NCBI RefSeq assembly: GCF_003063645.1
Contig: NZ_NESJ01000009.1
Coordinates: forward strand, 124,001-188,000
DNA from: Limnohabitans sp. 2KL-51
GTDB taxonomy: Bacteria > Pseudomonadota > Gammaproteobacteria > Burkholderiales > Burkholderiaceae_C
DNA length: 64,000 bases
Reading direction: 5' to 3'
The translations under genes and the position numbers were made by a program. Below, piece by piece: positions 55,687-64,000 of the stretch. The stretch's first letter is position 1. Every line of letters starts with the position of its first letter. The notes under the pieces were generated by a model, which saw only the letters and a program-made list of their open reading frames with translations, searched no databases and had not been told where the DNA came from.

Positions 55687-57834
55687 TTAAAAGTCGTATC
55701 GAACCGAGAGGTCCAGGGTACGTGGGCGCTGCAGATAGTACTGCTGGAAGGTTTTATTGCCATCTGGCGTGCCTTGGATGTTCATGATACCGCGCTGATC
55801 GGTAGCGTTGGTCAGGCCTGCCGCCAATAGCCAATTGCCCTTGTTGAAGCTCACACCCAAATCCAAGGCGTGATAAGCCGGCGCCTTGTAAAAGCCTGTG
55901 AGATCAATCATCCGATCACCCACGTGTGTATGGGTGACATTGAATCGTCCTGCTGAGCCCAGAGGACCGCTGAAACGATAGTTGCCCTGAAGTGCCGTTT
56001 GCATTTTGGCGGTACCGGGAAGCTGCGTACCAGAAGCGATCGTCACAGGTGCGCGACCAGCCAAAGTTTGTACGTTCTGTGTGGTCTTCGCGTCGATGCT
56101 GGCCAGTGAGGCTGCTACGTCAAAGACTGGGGTGACTTTCCAACGCAGAGCTGCTTCCAGACCGGTGCTGCGCGCTTTGCCGACGTTGCCGATGCCAGCG
56201 AATGGCAGTGACCCATTCATTGCAAAGTATGTGAACTGAGCATTGGTCCAATCCAAGAGGAAAGCTGACAGATCCAATTGAACCCCAGGCGCTGGGACCA
56301 GTCGCACACCCGTCTCATAGTTCCACAGACTGTCGGACTTGAATGGCGTGGGAGGCGGTCCCTCATTGACACCACCATAGCGGTACCCCTTGCTAGCCAG
56401 GGCGTACCACATGTTTTGATCGAATCGGTACTTGACGCTGACCTTGGGTGTGGTGCCTTCGTCGCCACCAGCCAAAACTGGGGAATTGCTCGGGCCGCCG
56501 AAGACAGTGCCGGTTTGCTGGAAAGATGTCTTGGTCTTGTAGGTGCGTGCGCCCAAGCCAGCACTCCAGCCGCCGCCTAGACTGTACTCAGTGTCGAAGA
56601 AAAAGGCTCTCTCGCTGGCATTTTGCTTGGTCATCAAGTCCACCAAATCAACCACGCCGAATGCACCTGAGGGATCACTTTGCTTGCCGCTGCCGTTGCC
56701 CTTGTTGGTTTGGTAGAACATGCCAGCCACCCAGCTGAAGTTCCCCCCGGGCTTGCTTGCAATGCGCAACTCTTGGGATTGTGATTCGCTGGTGCCCGCG
56801 CTAACCCGAGCCACCAGCGGCAGTGCCATTCCCAACGTTCCAAACAAGCGAGTGTCATCCCCAACGCCATTGGACTTTGTCTTCCAATTGCCGGTGATGG
56901 AGGTCAGAATCGTGCTGCCCAAGTCGTAATCGACCGTGAGGCTAGAAAAGTCAAACTGCGAGGTACCGCGGCCCAGGGTGGGGTTGTCATGCTCCAGTTT
57001 TTTCGGATCGCCGTAGACATAGCTGAAGTCCTCTTGCTGGGTCTTCTGGGTACTGGTAACAAGGGTTGCCGTCAATTCGCGGGTGGGCTTGACGGTCAGC
57101 AGAACCCGCCCGCCGGTCTGGGTAACTTTGTTGGCATCTCGGGTGTTGGTGCCCTTGTTGTCGATGAAACCGGGGGAGGTTCTATCGAAGGCCACCACAC
57201 GCAAGGCGGCCGTTTCACCCAGAGGCACATTGATCATGCCGTAAAGTGAAGGCGCTGTCTTACCCTGCGAAACGCTGCTCAGTCCCACCTGCGCTGTTGC
57301 TCCGAAGGACTTCAGATCGGGCTTGGCCAACACATAACGCAAAGCACCCCCAAGCGAGCCAGAGCCGAACAGCGCACCCTGGGGACCTCGAAGCACTTCG
57401 ATGCGGTCCAGGTCAAAAGGCAAGATATCAGCCACCAACCCCTTGCCAATTGGGGAAGCCAAGGGCACGTCCTCTAGGTAGCGACCGCTGGGATTTTGTT
57501 GCGCACCACCGCTCTCAGGTGATGCCTGACTGCTCAAGCCGCGGATGGTGACGCCGTTGTTGTTGGGGTCTCCGCGATTGAGTTGCACGCCGGGGGTCAG
57601 TTTAAGAAAGTCTTCCTGATCACGAGCACCACGACGCTCCAGATCAATGCCAGAAATCACCGACACAGTGCCAGCCACTTCGCGTTGCGTTTCAAGGCGC
57701 TTGTTGGAAGTGACCACCACGCGCTGCAACTCGTCTTCGGATGCAGGCGGGGTTGCGGGCGCTTGCTGGGCCAACACGGGCCAAGCGGTAGCAAGGGACA
57801 GCATCATGACACTGAGGCGAAAGGATTGGGGCAT
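55687..57834 (-). CDS. TonB-dependent outer-membrane receptor
   Basis: A 715-residue precursor. The signal peptide is cut near VLA (residue 22), a Pro-rich stretch and possible TonB box follow (QRVVVTSNK), then the plug (DFLKLTPGVQLNR, GVTIRGLSSQASP, DRIEVLRGPQGALFGSGSLGGALRYV) and a 22-strand barrel ending in VRYDF with terminal Phe. It imports a large or scarce ligand using the proton motive force. GGAG lies nine bases before the ATG. Neighbours (MFS carrier, hydrolases, peptidases, AraC regulator) suggest an organic substrate rather than only an iron chelate. An iron siderophore remains possible. Confidence 0.92.
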   Translation of the reverse strand: MPQSFRLSVMMLSLATAWPVLAQQAPATPPASEDELQRVVVTSNKRLETQREVAGTVSVISGIDLERRGARDQEDFLKLTPGVQLNRGDPNNNGVTIRGLSSQASPESGGAQQNPSGRYLEDVPLASPIGKGLVADILPFDLDRIEVLRGPQGALFGSGSLGGALRYVLAKPDLKSFGATAQVGLSSVSQGKTAPSLYGMINVPLGETAALRVVAFDRTSPGFIDNKGTNTRDANKVTQTGGRVLLTVKPTRELTATLVTSTQKTQQEDFSYVYGDPKKLEHDNPTLGRGTSQFDFSSLTVDYDLGSTILTSITGNWKTKSNGVGDDTRLFGTLGMALPLVARVSAGTSESQSQELRIASKPGGNFSWVAGMFYQTNKGNGSGKQSDPSGAFGVVDLVDLMTKQNASERAFFFDTEYSLGGGWSAGLGARTYKTKTSFQQTGTVFGGPSNSPVLAGGDEGTTPKVSVKYRFDQNMWYALASKGYRYGGVNEGPPPTPFKSDSLWNYETGVRLVPAPGVQLDLSAFLLDWTNAQFTYFAMNGSLPFAGIGNVGKARSTGLEAALRWKVTPVFDVAASLASIDAKTTQNVQTLAGRAPVTIASGTQLPGTAKMQTALQGNYRFSGPLGSAGRFNVTHTHVGDRMIDLTGFYKAPAYHALDLGVSFNKGNWLLAAGLTNATDQRGIMNIQGTPDGNKTFQQYYLQRPRTLDLSVRYDF

Positions 57835-57944
57835 TTTGAAGTCTCCATTAGTTGGTCTAAGGTGACAATAAGTCTGTCCGCAACAGCATGTGTGAGCCTT
57901 TGCACCGAAAATTTAGGCGATCCGACCATCCGAAAGTTTTGACG

Positions 57945-58988
57945 CTATGCAGGAAATTCCAGATTAAAGGGTGCGCGGTGACACCGATACTCCCGTGGCG
58001 ACATGCCCACCTGGTTTTTAAAAGCCGCAGCGAAGCTGCTCTGGTGTTCATAGCCGACTCGCTCAGCGACCTGGGCTATTGTGAGGGTCGCTTCCATCAG
58101 CAATTGCTGGGCCTCACGCACACGGCGCTCCAGACAGTAGTCGGCCATGGTGAGTCCAAAAGTTTGTTTGAAAACAGCCTTCAGTTTGTTTTGACTGGTG
58201 CCAATCTCGCGCGCCAGATCTGCGAAGTTGGTCGGTCGTCTGTAGTCTCGATCCAGCAAGGCTTGTGCAGCACGCGCAAGGTCCAGGTCGCGGCGGCGAG
58301 GCAAAGTGACGGAGCGAACCTCATGTTGGTAGAGCATGGCATCCAGGGCATAGGCCACAAGTTCGGCCATGCGGCCAGCCAGTTGCACAGTTCGCAGTTC
58401 CCCATGCAGCCGGCTATCGAGCGTGTCACCCACCAATGCGGTCACCCGATGGTCAATGGGAAAAGAGGCGATGCGCCCCATCTGAGCTTCTCCTTTCACG
58501 GCTGAGCGAATTTCAGGCGGCAAGTCTTCGGGCAACAAACCGAATCTGGAGGCAAAGCTGCGGGCTTTGAACACCGCCACAATTCCTTGCTGTCGGGCGC
58601 CCGCCACAATGTGTGCGCTCAGAGGTAGAAGTGATGGAATGCAGGTCAATGTCAGCTCGGGCCGGTCGAAGACCAGCGCCGGCCCGGCCCCATAGCGAAA
58701 TTCCACGTCACAGGCCAGAGATGCGCGCAGAGTGATCAGGGGCTCCGTATCGACATAGGTCCAGTGAGCGGCACGCGGCACCACGCAATTGATCACATTG
58801 ACCAAGGCGTCAGGCCCCAGACGCACCGTGTCGGTGATGCCCCTACCATGGGGAGGCTCGTAAATGGTGCGAACGACGTTGCGTGAAATGCGCTGGGTGC
58901 GCCCATCTTCCTGAGCGGCGCGGTGCCACTCGCTGTCGAAATCGAGTGCCGAGGGCAGAACCGACGTCCCTTCGCCTTTTAGCTGCAT
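57945..58988 (-). CDS. AraC family transcriptional regulator, PchR-like
   Basis: A 347-residue regulator. The C-terminal AraC DNA-binding domain (about 235-340) has two helix-turn-helix units: NFADLAREIGTSQNKLKAVFKQ and TIAQVAERVGYEHQSSFAAAFK. The N-terminal half is long and lacks a clear cupin pattern, like PchR/YbtA-type regulators that sit beside TonB receptors and answer to the imported ligand. AGGAG lies ten bases before ATG 58988. It reads toward the receptor gene (110-base gap) and is divergent from the dipeptidase operon, so it probably controls both. Confidence 0.87.
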   Translation of the reverse strand: MQLKGEGTSVLPSALDFDSEWHRAAQEDGRTQRISRNVVRTIYEPPHGRGITDTVRLGPDALVNVINCVVPRAAHWTYVDTEPLITLRASLACDVEFRYGAGPALVFDRPELTLTCIPSLLPLSAHIVAGARQQGIVAVFKARSFASRFGLLPEDLPPEIRSAVKGEAQMGRIASFPIDHRVTALVGDTLDSRLHGELRTVQLAGRMAELVAYALDAMLYQHEVRSVTLPRRRDLDLARAAQALLDRDYRRPTNFADLAREIGTSQNKLKAVFKQTFGLTMADYCLERRVREAQQLLMEATLTIAQVAERVGYEHQSSFAAAFKNQVGMSPREYRCHRAPFNLEFPA

Positions 58989-59077
58989 ACGGTCGAGTCT
59001 CCTAAAAATTCTTTTCTGAAGCCTAACAGATCGCCACCCACTTGTCGTAAGGTCGAACTCTGGTTACAAAATTGCTC

Positions 59078-60091
59078 ATGATTGAAGCTACTCCCTCCAC
59101 TGCACGCAAGCTGATCGATGCCGTTCCCGTTTGGGATCACCATGCCTGCTTTCCACTGCGACCGAACGACCCCGCCTTTTTGCCCCAACTGGCGCGGCAC
59201 AAGGCGGCAGGCTTTGACGCCATCACTGTGAACATTGGCTTCGGGGAACAAGGGCCCGAAGAGCACCTGCGCATGATCGCAGCGCTACGCCATTGGCTGA
59301 TGGCTCGGCCGAAAGAGTACCTCCTATTACTGCAAGCTGATGACATCGAACGCGCACGTAGCACAGGACGCCTTGCCGTGGGTTTCGACATCGAGGGTGC
59401 CAATGCTGTCGGCGATCAACTCAGCCTCATTCAGCTTTACTACGACTTGGGTGTACGCTGGATGCTCATGGCCTATAACACCTCCAACCGAGCGGGAGGT
59501 GGTTGCCAAGATGAAGATGGTGGCCTGACCAGCTTCGGGCGCGCCATGGTCAAAGAAATGGAAAGGGTGGGCATGCTTTTGTGCCTCAGCCACACTGGCC
59601 ACCGCACGGTGCGCGAGGTTCTTGCCATGGCGACGCAACCCTTGATTTTCTCCCACAGCAATTGCGCAGCGCTGCATCCACACCCTCGCAACATCCCTGA
59701 CGAATTGATCCGAGCCTGTGCAGCCACAGGGGGGGTCGTTGGCATTAACGGCGTGGGAATCTTTCTGGGAAAAAACGATATATCAAGCGAAACCTACGCG
59801 CGGCACGTGGATCACGTGGTGCAGTTGGTGGGGCCAGCCCATGTGTCCATCGCACTGGACTATGTGTTTGACTTGAGGGAACTAGAGGAGCATGTCGAAA
59901 AGATGAAGGGCACTTTCCCGCCAGGGCTTGGTTATGAATTGGGGGCCCGATTTGTACCCCCCGAGCAACTGGAAGAAATCGTGGTCACATTGCAATGCTG
60001 GGGCTATTCGGATGCTGACCTTACGGCATTGCTTGGTGGCAACCTCTTGCGTCTGGCAAAGCAAGTTTGGAAGGCACCAAATCATGGCTGA
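59078..60091 (+). CDS. M19 membrane-dipeptidase family metallohydrolase
   Basis: A 337-residue renal-dipeptidase-like barrel; this family cleaves dipeptides and often accepts a D-residue at the C-terminal side. Metal-site motifs are the bridging Glu in GFDIEGANAV, His in LCLSHTGH, His in IFSHSNCAALHPHPRN, and Asp in ALDYVFD. The N-terminal HxD motif is changed to HxC (DHHACFPLR, His22 and Cys24); a subfamily with this Cys seems to exist. No signal peptide, so it acts in the cytoplasm. ATG 59078 is preferred to a TTG six bases earlier. It overlaps the DUF885 gene by eight bases. Confidence 0.88.
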   Translation: MIEATPSTARKLIDAVPVWDHHACFPLRPNDPAFLPQLARHKAAGFDAITVNIGFGEQGPEEHLRMIAALRHWLMARPKEYLLLLQADDIERARSTGRLAVGFDIEGANAVGDQLSLIQLYYDLGVRWMLMAYNTSNRAGGGCQDEDGGLTSFGRAMVKEMERVGMLLCLSHTGHRTVREVLAMATQPLIFSHSNCAALHPHPRNIPDELIRACAATGGVVGINGVGIFLGKNDISSETYARHVDHVVQLVGPAHVSIALDYVFDLRELEEHVEKMKGTFPPGLGYELGARFVPPEQLEEIVVTLQCWGYSDADLTALLGGNLLRLAKQVWKAPNHG

Positions 60092-61808
60092 AGAAGTCAC
60101 TGCTATTGAAGCAATTGGTGAGGCGGGCCTGGCGCTGAATGAATTGTCATCACGCTACTGGCAGTTCCTGCGTTACGAATTCCCATTGAACGCTTTGACA
60201 GCTGGGGAACCACTTGATGAGCCCACTCTTTTTAGAGAGGCTCCAAGTGACTTTGCGCGCAGAGCCGATGTTGCACGAATATTTCATGCTGAACTTGGAA
60301 ACATTTCATTAGCGAGTCTTTCACAGAAAGACCGCATTACTTATCGACTGCTGGAGCGAGAACTCACCGACCTGCAGGACCTGTTCGCCACCGGCTCGCA
60401 CCTACGCCCTTGGCTGCTGCCTGCGGGTCCGGAGTTCAACACGCAATACTTTGCCAACCTGACCCACCTTGGCGACGTGGCACAGGCGAAGCTTTACTTG
60501 GCGCGCCTGGCAACACTGTCGGACTATTTCCGCGATGTTCAGGCTTGCCTCGACGAGGGTGTGGCGCTTGGCATCCGAGCACCCAAAGTAGTACTCGCAG
60601 CAGCAGCAGCAAATCTGAAGCAATCTGCCCAAGGAGATGCATCACGCACAGCATGGTGTGCACCCTTTGGGCGCTCACCGATGGCTTCACAGGCAACGAT
60701 GATGGGTCTCGCTCAAGACGCGGCACGTATTGTGGCGGAGCAAATCCAACCAGCATTGCAGAACTTGGCCGATCACATAGAGCATCGCCTTCTGCCCAAC
60801 GGTCGGGAAAGCGTGGCATGCACCGAGGGACCTCTGGGTGTCGAGTTTTATGCTTTTTGGGTGCGCCACTTCACCAATTTGCCAATGACGCCAGACGCCG
60901 TTCACACCATCGGGCTCGAGCAGGTGAGCAGGCTGGAAGAAGAAATGACCCAGGTGGCTGCACGGTCGGGCGTTGGTGGTGACTTGGACAGTTACAGGCG
61001 TTTTCTGGCGGAGGATCCGGGCTTCCGTGAAACCTCAGCTGAGCGGTTGCGCGAACGGGTGGAAGCTTTGGCTAAGCGCATTGACGGCAAGATTCCCTCG
61101 ATCCTTGGTCACCTGCCCCGATCTACCTACGGCGTTCAATCCATACCGGCATCGGCCTCCGAAAAATTGCCCATGGCCTATGCTCAACCCAACCCAGCCG
61201 ACGGGTCAGCCCCCGGAACATTCTGGATCAACGGTCTACCCGACCGAGTCCCCACTTACTCTTTGGTCAGCGTCACCTTGCATGAAGCTTGGCCAGGCCA
61301 CTTGATGCACATCGCGTTGATGCAAGAGATGACTGCGTTGCCCATGTTTCGGCGGGCTAACTTCACCAAGTACGGGGCCTGCCTGGAGGGTTGGGCGATG
61401 TACTGCGAGACGCTCGGACATGAACTGGGGCTATACGAGACGCCGCACCAGCACTTCGGCCAACTGGACATGGAGATGTGGCGCGCCTGCCGTCTTGTGG
61501 TGGATACCGGGTTGCATGCGAAGGGATGGACGCGAGAGCAGGCCGTGCAGTACATGGTTGAGCGGCTGAGCCTTTCACGTAACGCCATCGAGGCTGAGGT
61601 CGACCGCTACATTGCCATGCCCGCCCAAGCCCTGGCTTACCATCTCGGCGGGCTCAAGTTCCGAGAGTTGCGGACCCGCGCTCAGTCGCGATTGGGCGAG
61701 CGGTTCAACCTGCTGCAATACCATGATCAATTGATGGCAGCTGGCGCGGTGACACTGCCGGTTCTGGAAGAGATCATCGACACTTGGCTGGACGGTCATG
61801 CCACTTGA
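60084..61808 (+). CDS. DUF885 family protein, putative metallopeptidase
   Basis: A 574-residue DUF885 protein without signal peptide. It has HEAWPGHLMH (His400, Glu401, His406), an HExxxxH-like site followed about 30 residues later by CLEGWAMYCE, which together look like a gluzincin-type zinc centre. Also seen are PAGPEFNTQYF in the N-terminal half and QALAYHLGGLKFRELR near the end. Family activity is little known; peptide hydrolysis is suggested. It overlaps both neighbours (8 and 11 bases), so it is translated with the dipeptidase and hydrolase. Confidence 0.85.
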   Translation: MAEEVTAIEAIGEAGLALNELSSRYWQFLRYEFPLNALTAGEPLDEPTLFREAPSDFARRADVARIFHAELGNISLASLSQKDRITYRLLERELTDLQDLFATGSHLRPWLLPAGPEFNTQYFANLTHLGDVAQAKLYLARLATLSDYFRDVQACLDEGVALGIRAPKVVLAAAAANLKQSAQGDASRTAWCAPFGRSPMASQATMMGLAQDAARIVAEQIQPALQNLADHIEHRLLPNGRESVACTEGPLGVEFYAFWVRHFTNLPMTPDAVHTIGLEQVSRLEEEMTQVAARSGVGGDLDSYRRFLAEDPGFRETSAERLRERVEALAKRIDGKIPSILGHLPRSTYGVQSIPASASEKLPMAYAQPNPADGSAPGTFWINGLPDRVPTYSLVSVTLHEAWPGHLMHIALMQEMTALPMFRRANFTKYGACLEGWAMYCETLGHELGLYETPHQHFGQLDMEMWRACRLVVDTGLHAKGWTREQAVQYMVERLSLSRNAIEAEVDRYIAMPAQALAYHLGGLKFRELRTRAQSRLGERFNLLQYHDQLMAAGAVTLPVLEEIIDTWLDGHAT

Positions 61809-62562
61809 CCTCAACACGGGTGTCTTCTTCGAGGTGCACGGCCCGTCTGATGGCCATCCCGTGATGGTGACCCTGCCATTGATGGCCTCGTTCGGCGCGA
61901 TCTTCGGATCCGAGCTAGAACCTGTTCTAAATGGCTATCTGAGCAGACTGACTGACCGCTACCGCGTGCTGTGCGTGGATTACCCCAGCATTGGAGGCAG
62001 CCTTGATATTGCGCCCGAAGCGCTCACGGCCGACCGCGTGTGCGCCGATCTTCTGGGTGTGGCCAGCGCGGCCGGCTTTGATAGCTTCGCATACTGGGGC
62101 TATTCCTGGGGCGCCGCTGTCGGGCTTCAATTGGCTGCCCGGACTCAACGAATCACGGCCCTTGTTTTGGGCGGTTGGCCGCCGCTGGGTGCACCCTATG
62201 ACGCCATCCTGCAGGCCACGCGCTTGAAGCAGTCCGACCCCGAACCTTCGTCGCTGAAAGTGTTGCGCTCAAAGGACCAGTACCGTCAGTGGGAAGCCTA
62301 CTACAGCAGCATGATGGACTGGGCCGAAGCAGAGTCCGTGGCGAGCATTCATGTCCCAAAGATGGTTTACTTCGGCGGCGATGGCGACCTTGTAGAGGCC
62401 GGCATTCCCATTAGTATCGCGTCGATCATTCGCGAGAATCGAACCATGCTTGAAAAGCAGGGCTGGACGTTAAAAGAGTTACCGGGCCAAGGTCACGGTG
62501 TTTGTATGACACCTGAGCTCGTCGTTCCGCCCGTCAGGTACTTTCTGGATTTGTCGTTATGA
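61798..62562 (+). CDS. Alpha/beta hydrolase
   Basis: A 254-residue alpha/beta hydrolase. Nucleophile Ser103 is in YWGYSWGAAVGLQLA (GYSWG in place of the common GHSMG), an acid candidate lies in FGGDGDLVEAG, and His in PGQGHGVCM. Function unknown; the neighbouring peptidases suggest an amidase or esterase step. It overlaps the flavoprotein gene by four bases. Confidence 0.82.
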   Translation: MPLDLNTGVFFEVHGPSDGHPVMVTLPLMASFGAIFGSELEPVLNGYLSRLTDRYRVLCVDYPSIGGSLDIAPEALTADRVCADLLGVASAAGFDSFAYWGYSWGAAVGLQLAARTQRITALVLGGWPPLGAPYDAILQATRLKQSDPEPSSLKVLRSKDQYRQWEAYYSSMMDWAEAESVASIHVPKMVYFGGDGDLVEAGIPISIASIIRENRTMLEKQGWTLKELPGQGHGVCMTPELVVPPVRYFLDLSL

Positions 62563-63730
62563 ACGAGACTACCTCTCAGTCGGATGTCATCGTCCTCGGG
62601 GCTGGAATGGCCGGCGCTTCGCTGGCAGCCGAGCTTGCAGAAAAACGAACGGTAACACTGCTCGAGATCGAGGATCAACCGGGCCGTCACGCCACAGGAC
62701 GCTCGGCTGCGATGTTCATCGAAAGCTACGGCAATGAAACGATACGAGCCCTGACAAGGACAAGCCGCAGCTTTTTAGCTGCGCCCCCAGCTGGATTCGC
62801 CGAAGTCCCGCTGCTGACCCCGCGTGCCAGCCTGGTCATCGCCAATACCGAAAGTCTGCAAATACTCGACCGTATCCACGCCGAAGCTCGTTACGGTGCA
62901 TCGTTGCTGAGGCTGGACAGCGCCACCGCTTTGGCGATGGTGCCCATCTTGCGCGCAGAAGCGGCAGCAGGCGCGTTACTCGACCATCGGGCCGCGATAT
63001 CGACGTTGCCGCGCTGCTGCAAGCTTACCTGCGAGTCGCTCGGCACAGCGGCGCGCGTCTGATCATGGGCGCGGCCGAACTCGACATTCGCCGGGAGGGC
63101 GGTCTGTGGCATGTGCAATCACGCGTGGGTACTTTCCGTGCACCACTGCTTGTGAATGCTACGGGCGCTTGGGCCGATCAGGTGGCTGCGATGGTAGGCG
63201 CAAAGGCCATTGGCCTAAAACCGATGCGCCGAACAGCGTTGACCGTTGCGGCGCCAGTCGGCTGCGACGTTCGCCGTTGGCCCGCCGTGATCGATGCCCA
63301 CGAGTCCTTCTACTTCAAGCCCGAAACTGGCCAGTTACTACTGTCGCCTGCCAATGAAGACCTGATGGATCCCTGCGACGCGATGCCTGAGGAACTTGAC
63401 GTGGCGATTGCAGTAGACCGTTTCGAGCGCGCCACAACGATGCGCGTTCAACGGGTGGTTCACCGTTGGGCGGGGCTAAGGAGCTTCGTTGCCGACCGCA
63501 CGCCCGTTGTTGGATTCGATCCACGCGTTGAGGGCTTCTTCTGGCTGGCCGCGCAAGGTGGCTATGGGATCCAGGCTGCGCCGGCTCTGGCCCGAACAGC
63601 AGTTGCTTTAATCACTGGGCGGGCATTGCCCCCCGACATCCAAGCCGAGGGTGTGGCGGTCAAGGCTTTGGACCCTGCGCGGCTGGCGCTAGGCCCAGAG
63701 ATGACGCATGCGTGGCCAGGAGTTCAATGA
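62559..63730 (+). pseudogene. FAD-dependent D-amino-acid dehydrogenase-like oxidoreductase, frameshifted
   Basis: A DAO-family flavoprotein resembling D-arginine dehydrogenase, read in two frames. The first part (62559-63062) has the FAD loop VIVLGAGMAGASLAAELAEK and GRHATGRSAAMFIESYG. After GALLD the frame is lost and stops at 63062. The second part begins in another frame before 62996 (DIDVAALLQAYLRVARHSGAR) and runs to 63730 with the C-terminal AAQGGYGIQAAPA. Restoring one C at about 62984-62985 would join them as GALLDPSGRDIDVAAL, the normal family text. So a single-base deletion, or a sequencing error, breaks an otherwise whole gene. Four-base overlaps on both sides suggest it was recently functional. 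Confidence 0.82.
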
Positions 63731-64000
63731 TGCGCATTTTCATGGCTGCCTTGGCCACAGAGACCAACACTTTCGCCCCCTTTCCGACAGGGTTGGGCTC
63801 TTTCACCGAATTTGGATTGGTGCGCGACGCGGCCAGCAAGGTCAACAGCCCTAGCGCAGAGATCATGGTCACTTTCTGCGGACTCGCACGATCTGCGGGC
63901 GACGATGTCGTGGAAAGCCTCTGCGCCTTTTCCCAGCCGTCCGGCAAGACGGTCCGCATTGTGTATGAGCAGCTTCGTGACCGCATCCTCGATGATCTGC
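63727..64000 (+). CDS. M81 family metallopeptidase (MlrC-like), N-terminal part, cut by window end
   Basis: Opens MMRIFMAALATETNTFAPFP, the ETNTFAP start of the M81 family, and continues with VTFCGLARSAGDDVVESLCAFSQPSG. 91 residues are visible; the gene runs past the window. Its ATG overlaps the stop of the flavoprotein gene (ATGA), so it belongs to the dipeptidase operon. It differs clearly from the M81 protein at 4.9-6.4 kb (GYQHETNTFAPS), so the two are distant paralogues. Confidence 0.85.
   Translation, partial: MMRIFMAALATETNTFAPFPTGLGSFTEFGLVRDAASKVNSPSAEIMVTFCGLARSAGDDVVESLCAFSQPSGKTVRIVYEQLRDRILDDL

Overview
The window looks like a chromosome segment of a beta-proteobacterium of the order Burkholderiales, most likely family Comamonadaceae (Limnohabitans, Rhodoferax, Hydrogenophaga or Polaromonas relatives). 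This is inferred from gene content: a fused isobutyryl-CoA mutase IcmF, a Bug/TctC-type binding protein, malate synthase G, the order argS / SPOR protein / dsbA / lptA / lptB / rpoN, and an overall high GC content. I see no rRNA or tRNA genes, no CRISPR array and no intact mobile element.

Layout. 1-3.4 kb: a partial Lys/Ala-rich protein, a TetR regulator, and a minus-strand group of an M23 endopeptidase, a bactofilin and type III pantothenate kinase (CoaX). 3.4-13.1 kb: a peptide-type ABC transporter operon (binding protein, two permeases, double ATPase) continuing into an M81/MlrC-type metallopeptidase and an amidase, with a second amidase transcribed divergently. 13.1-28 kb: housekeeping and acyl-CoA metabolism (rhodanese, IcmF with a perfect inverted-repeat operator, a beta-keto acid cleavage enzyme, AMP nucleosidase, glutathione synthetase, a DHA2-type efflux pump with small neighbours, malate synthase G, HMG-CoA lyase), plus a cluster of REP-like intergenic palindromes. 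28-39.6 kb: core functions (LysR regulator, PsiF, ArgS, SPOR protein, DsbA, LptA-LptB, sigma-54, an RlmL-type methyltransferase, a PIN protein), a one-polypeptide winged-helix / GHKL ATPase / STAS-like switch, and a YecA/SEC-C protein.

39.6-47.6 kb is a catabolic locus. Six minus-strand genes (a fluoroacetate-dehalogenase-like hydrolase, a TctC binding protein, an acyl-CoA ligase, an acyl-CoA-dehydrogenase-fold protein without a catalytic Glu at either usual position, an alpha/beta hydrolase, and a 2,5-dihydroxypyridine dioxygenase-like enzyme with its three iron ligands) diverge from a flavin reductase and a MarR regulator across a palindrome-rich promoter. I read it as an uncharacterised route for an N-heteroaromatic or related ring compound.

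After a degraded IS3-type remnant (47.8-48.1 kb) the right-hand 16 kb looks like an acquired island: heterotetrameric sarcosine oxidase soxBDAG, then a TonB-dependent receptor, an MFS carrier, a membrane alpha/beta hydrolase and an AraC regulator on the minus strand. These face a tightly overlapping plus-strand operon of an M19 dipeptidase, a DUF885 protein, an alpha/beta hydrolase, a D-amino-acid-dehydrogenase-like flavoprotein (broken by a single-base frameshift) and the start of a second M81/MlrC-type protein that runs off the window. Together they look like an import-and-degradation locus for a peptide-like natural product, possibly one with D- or N-methyl amino acids. That substrate is inference.
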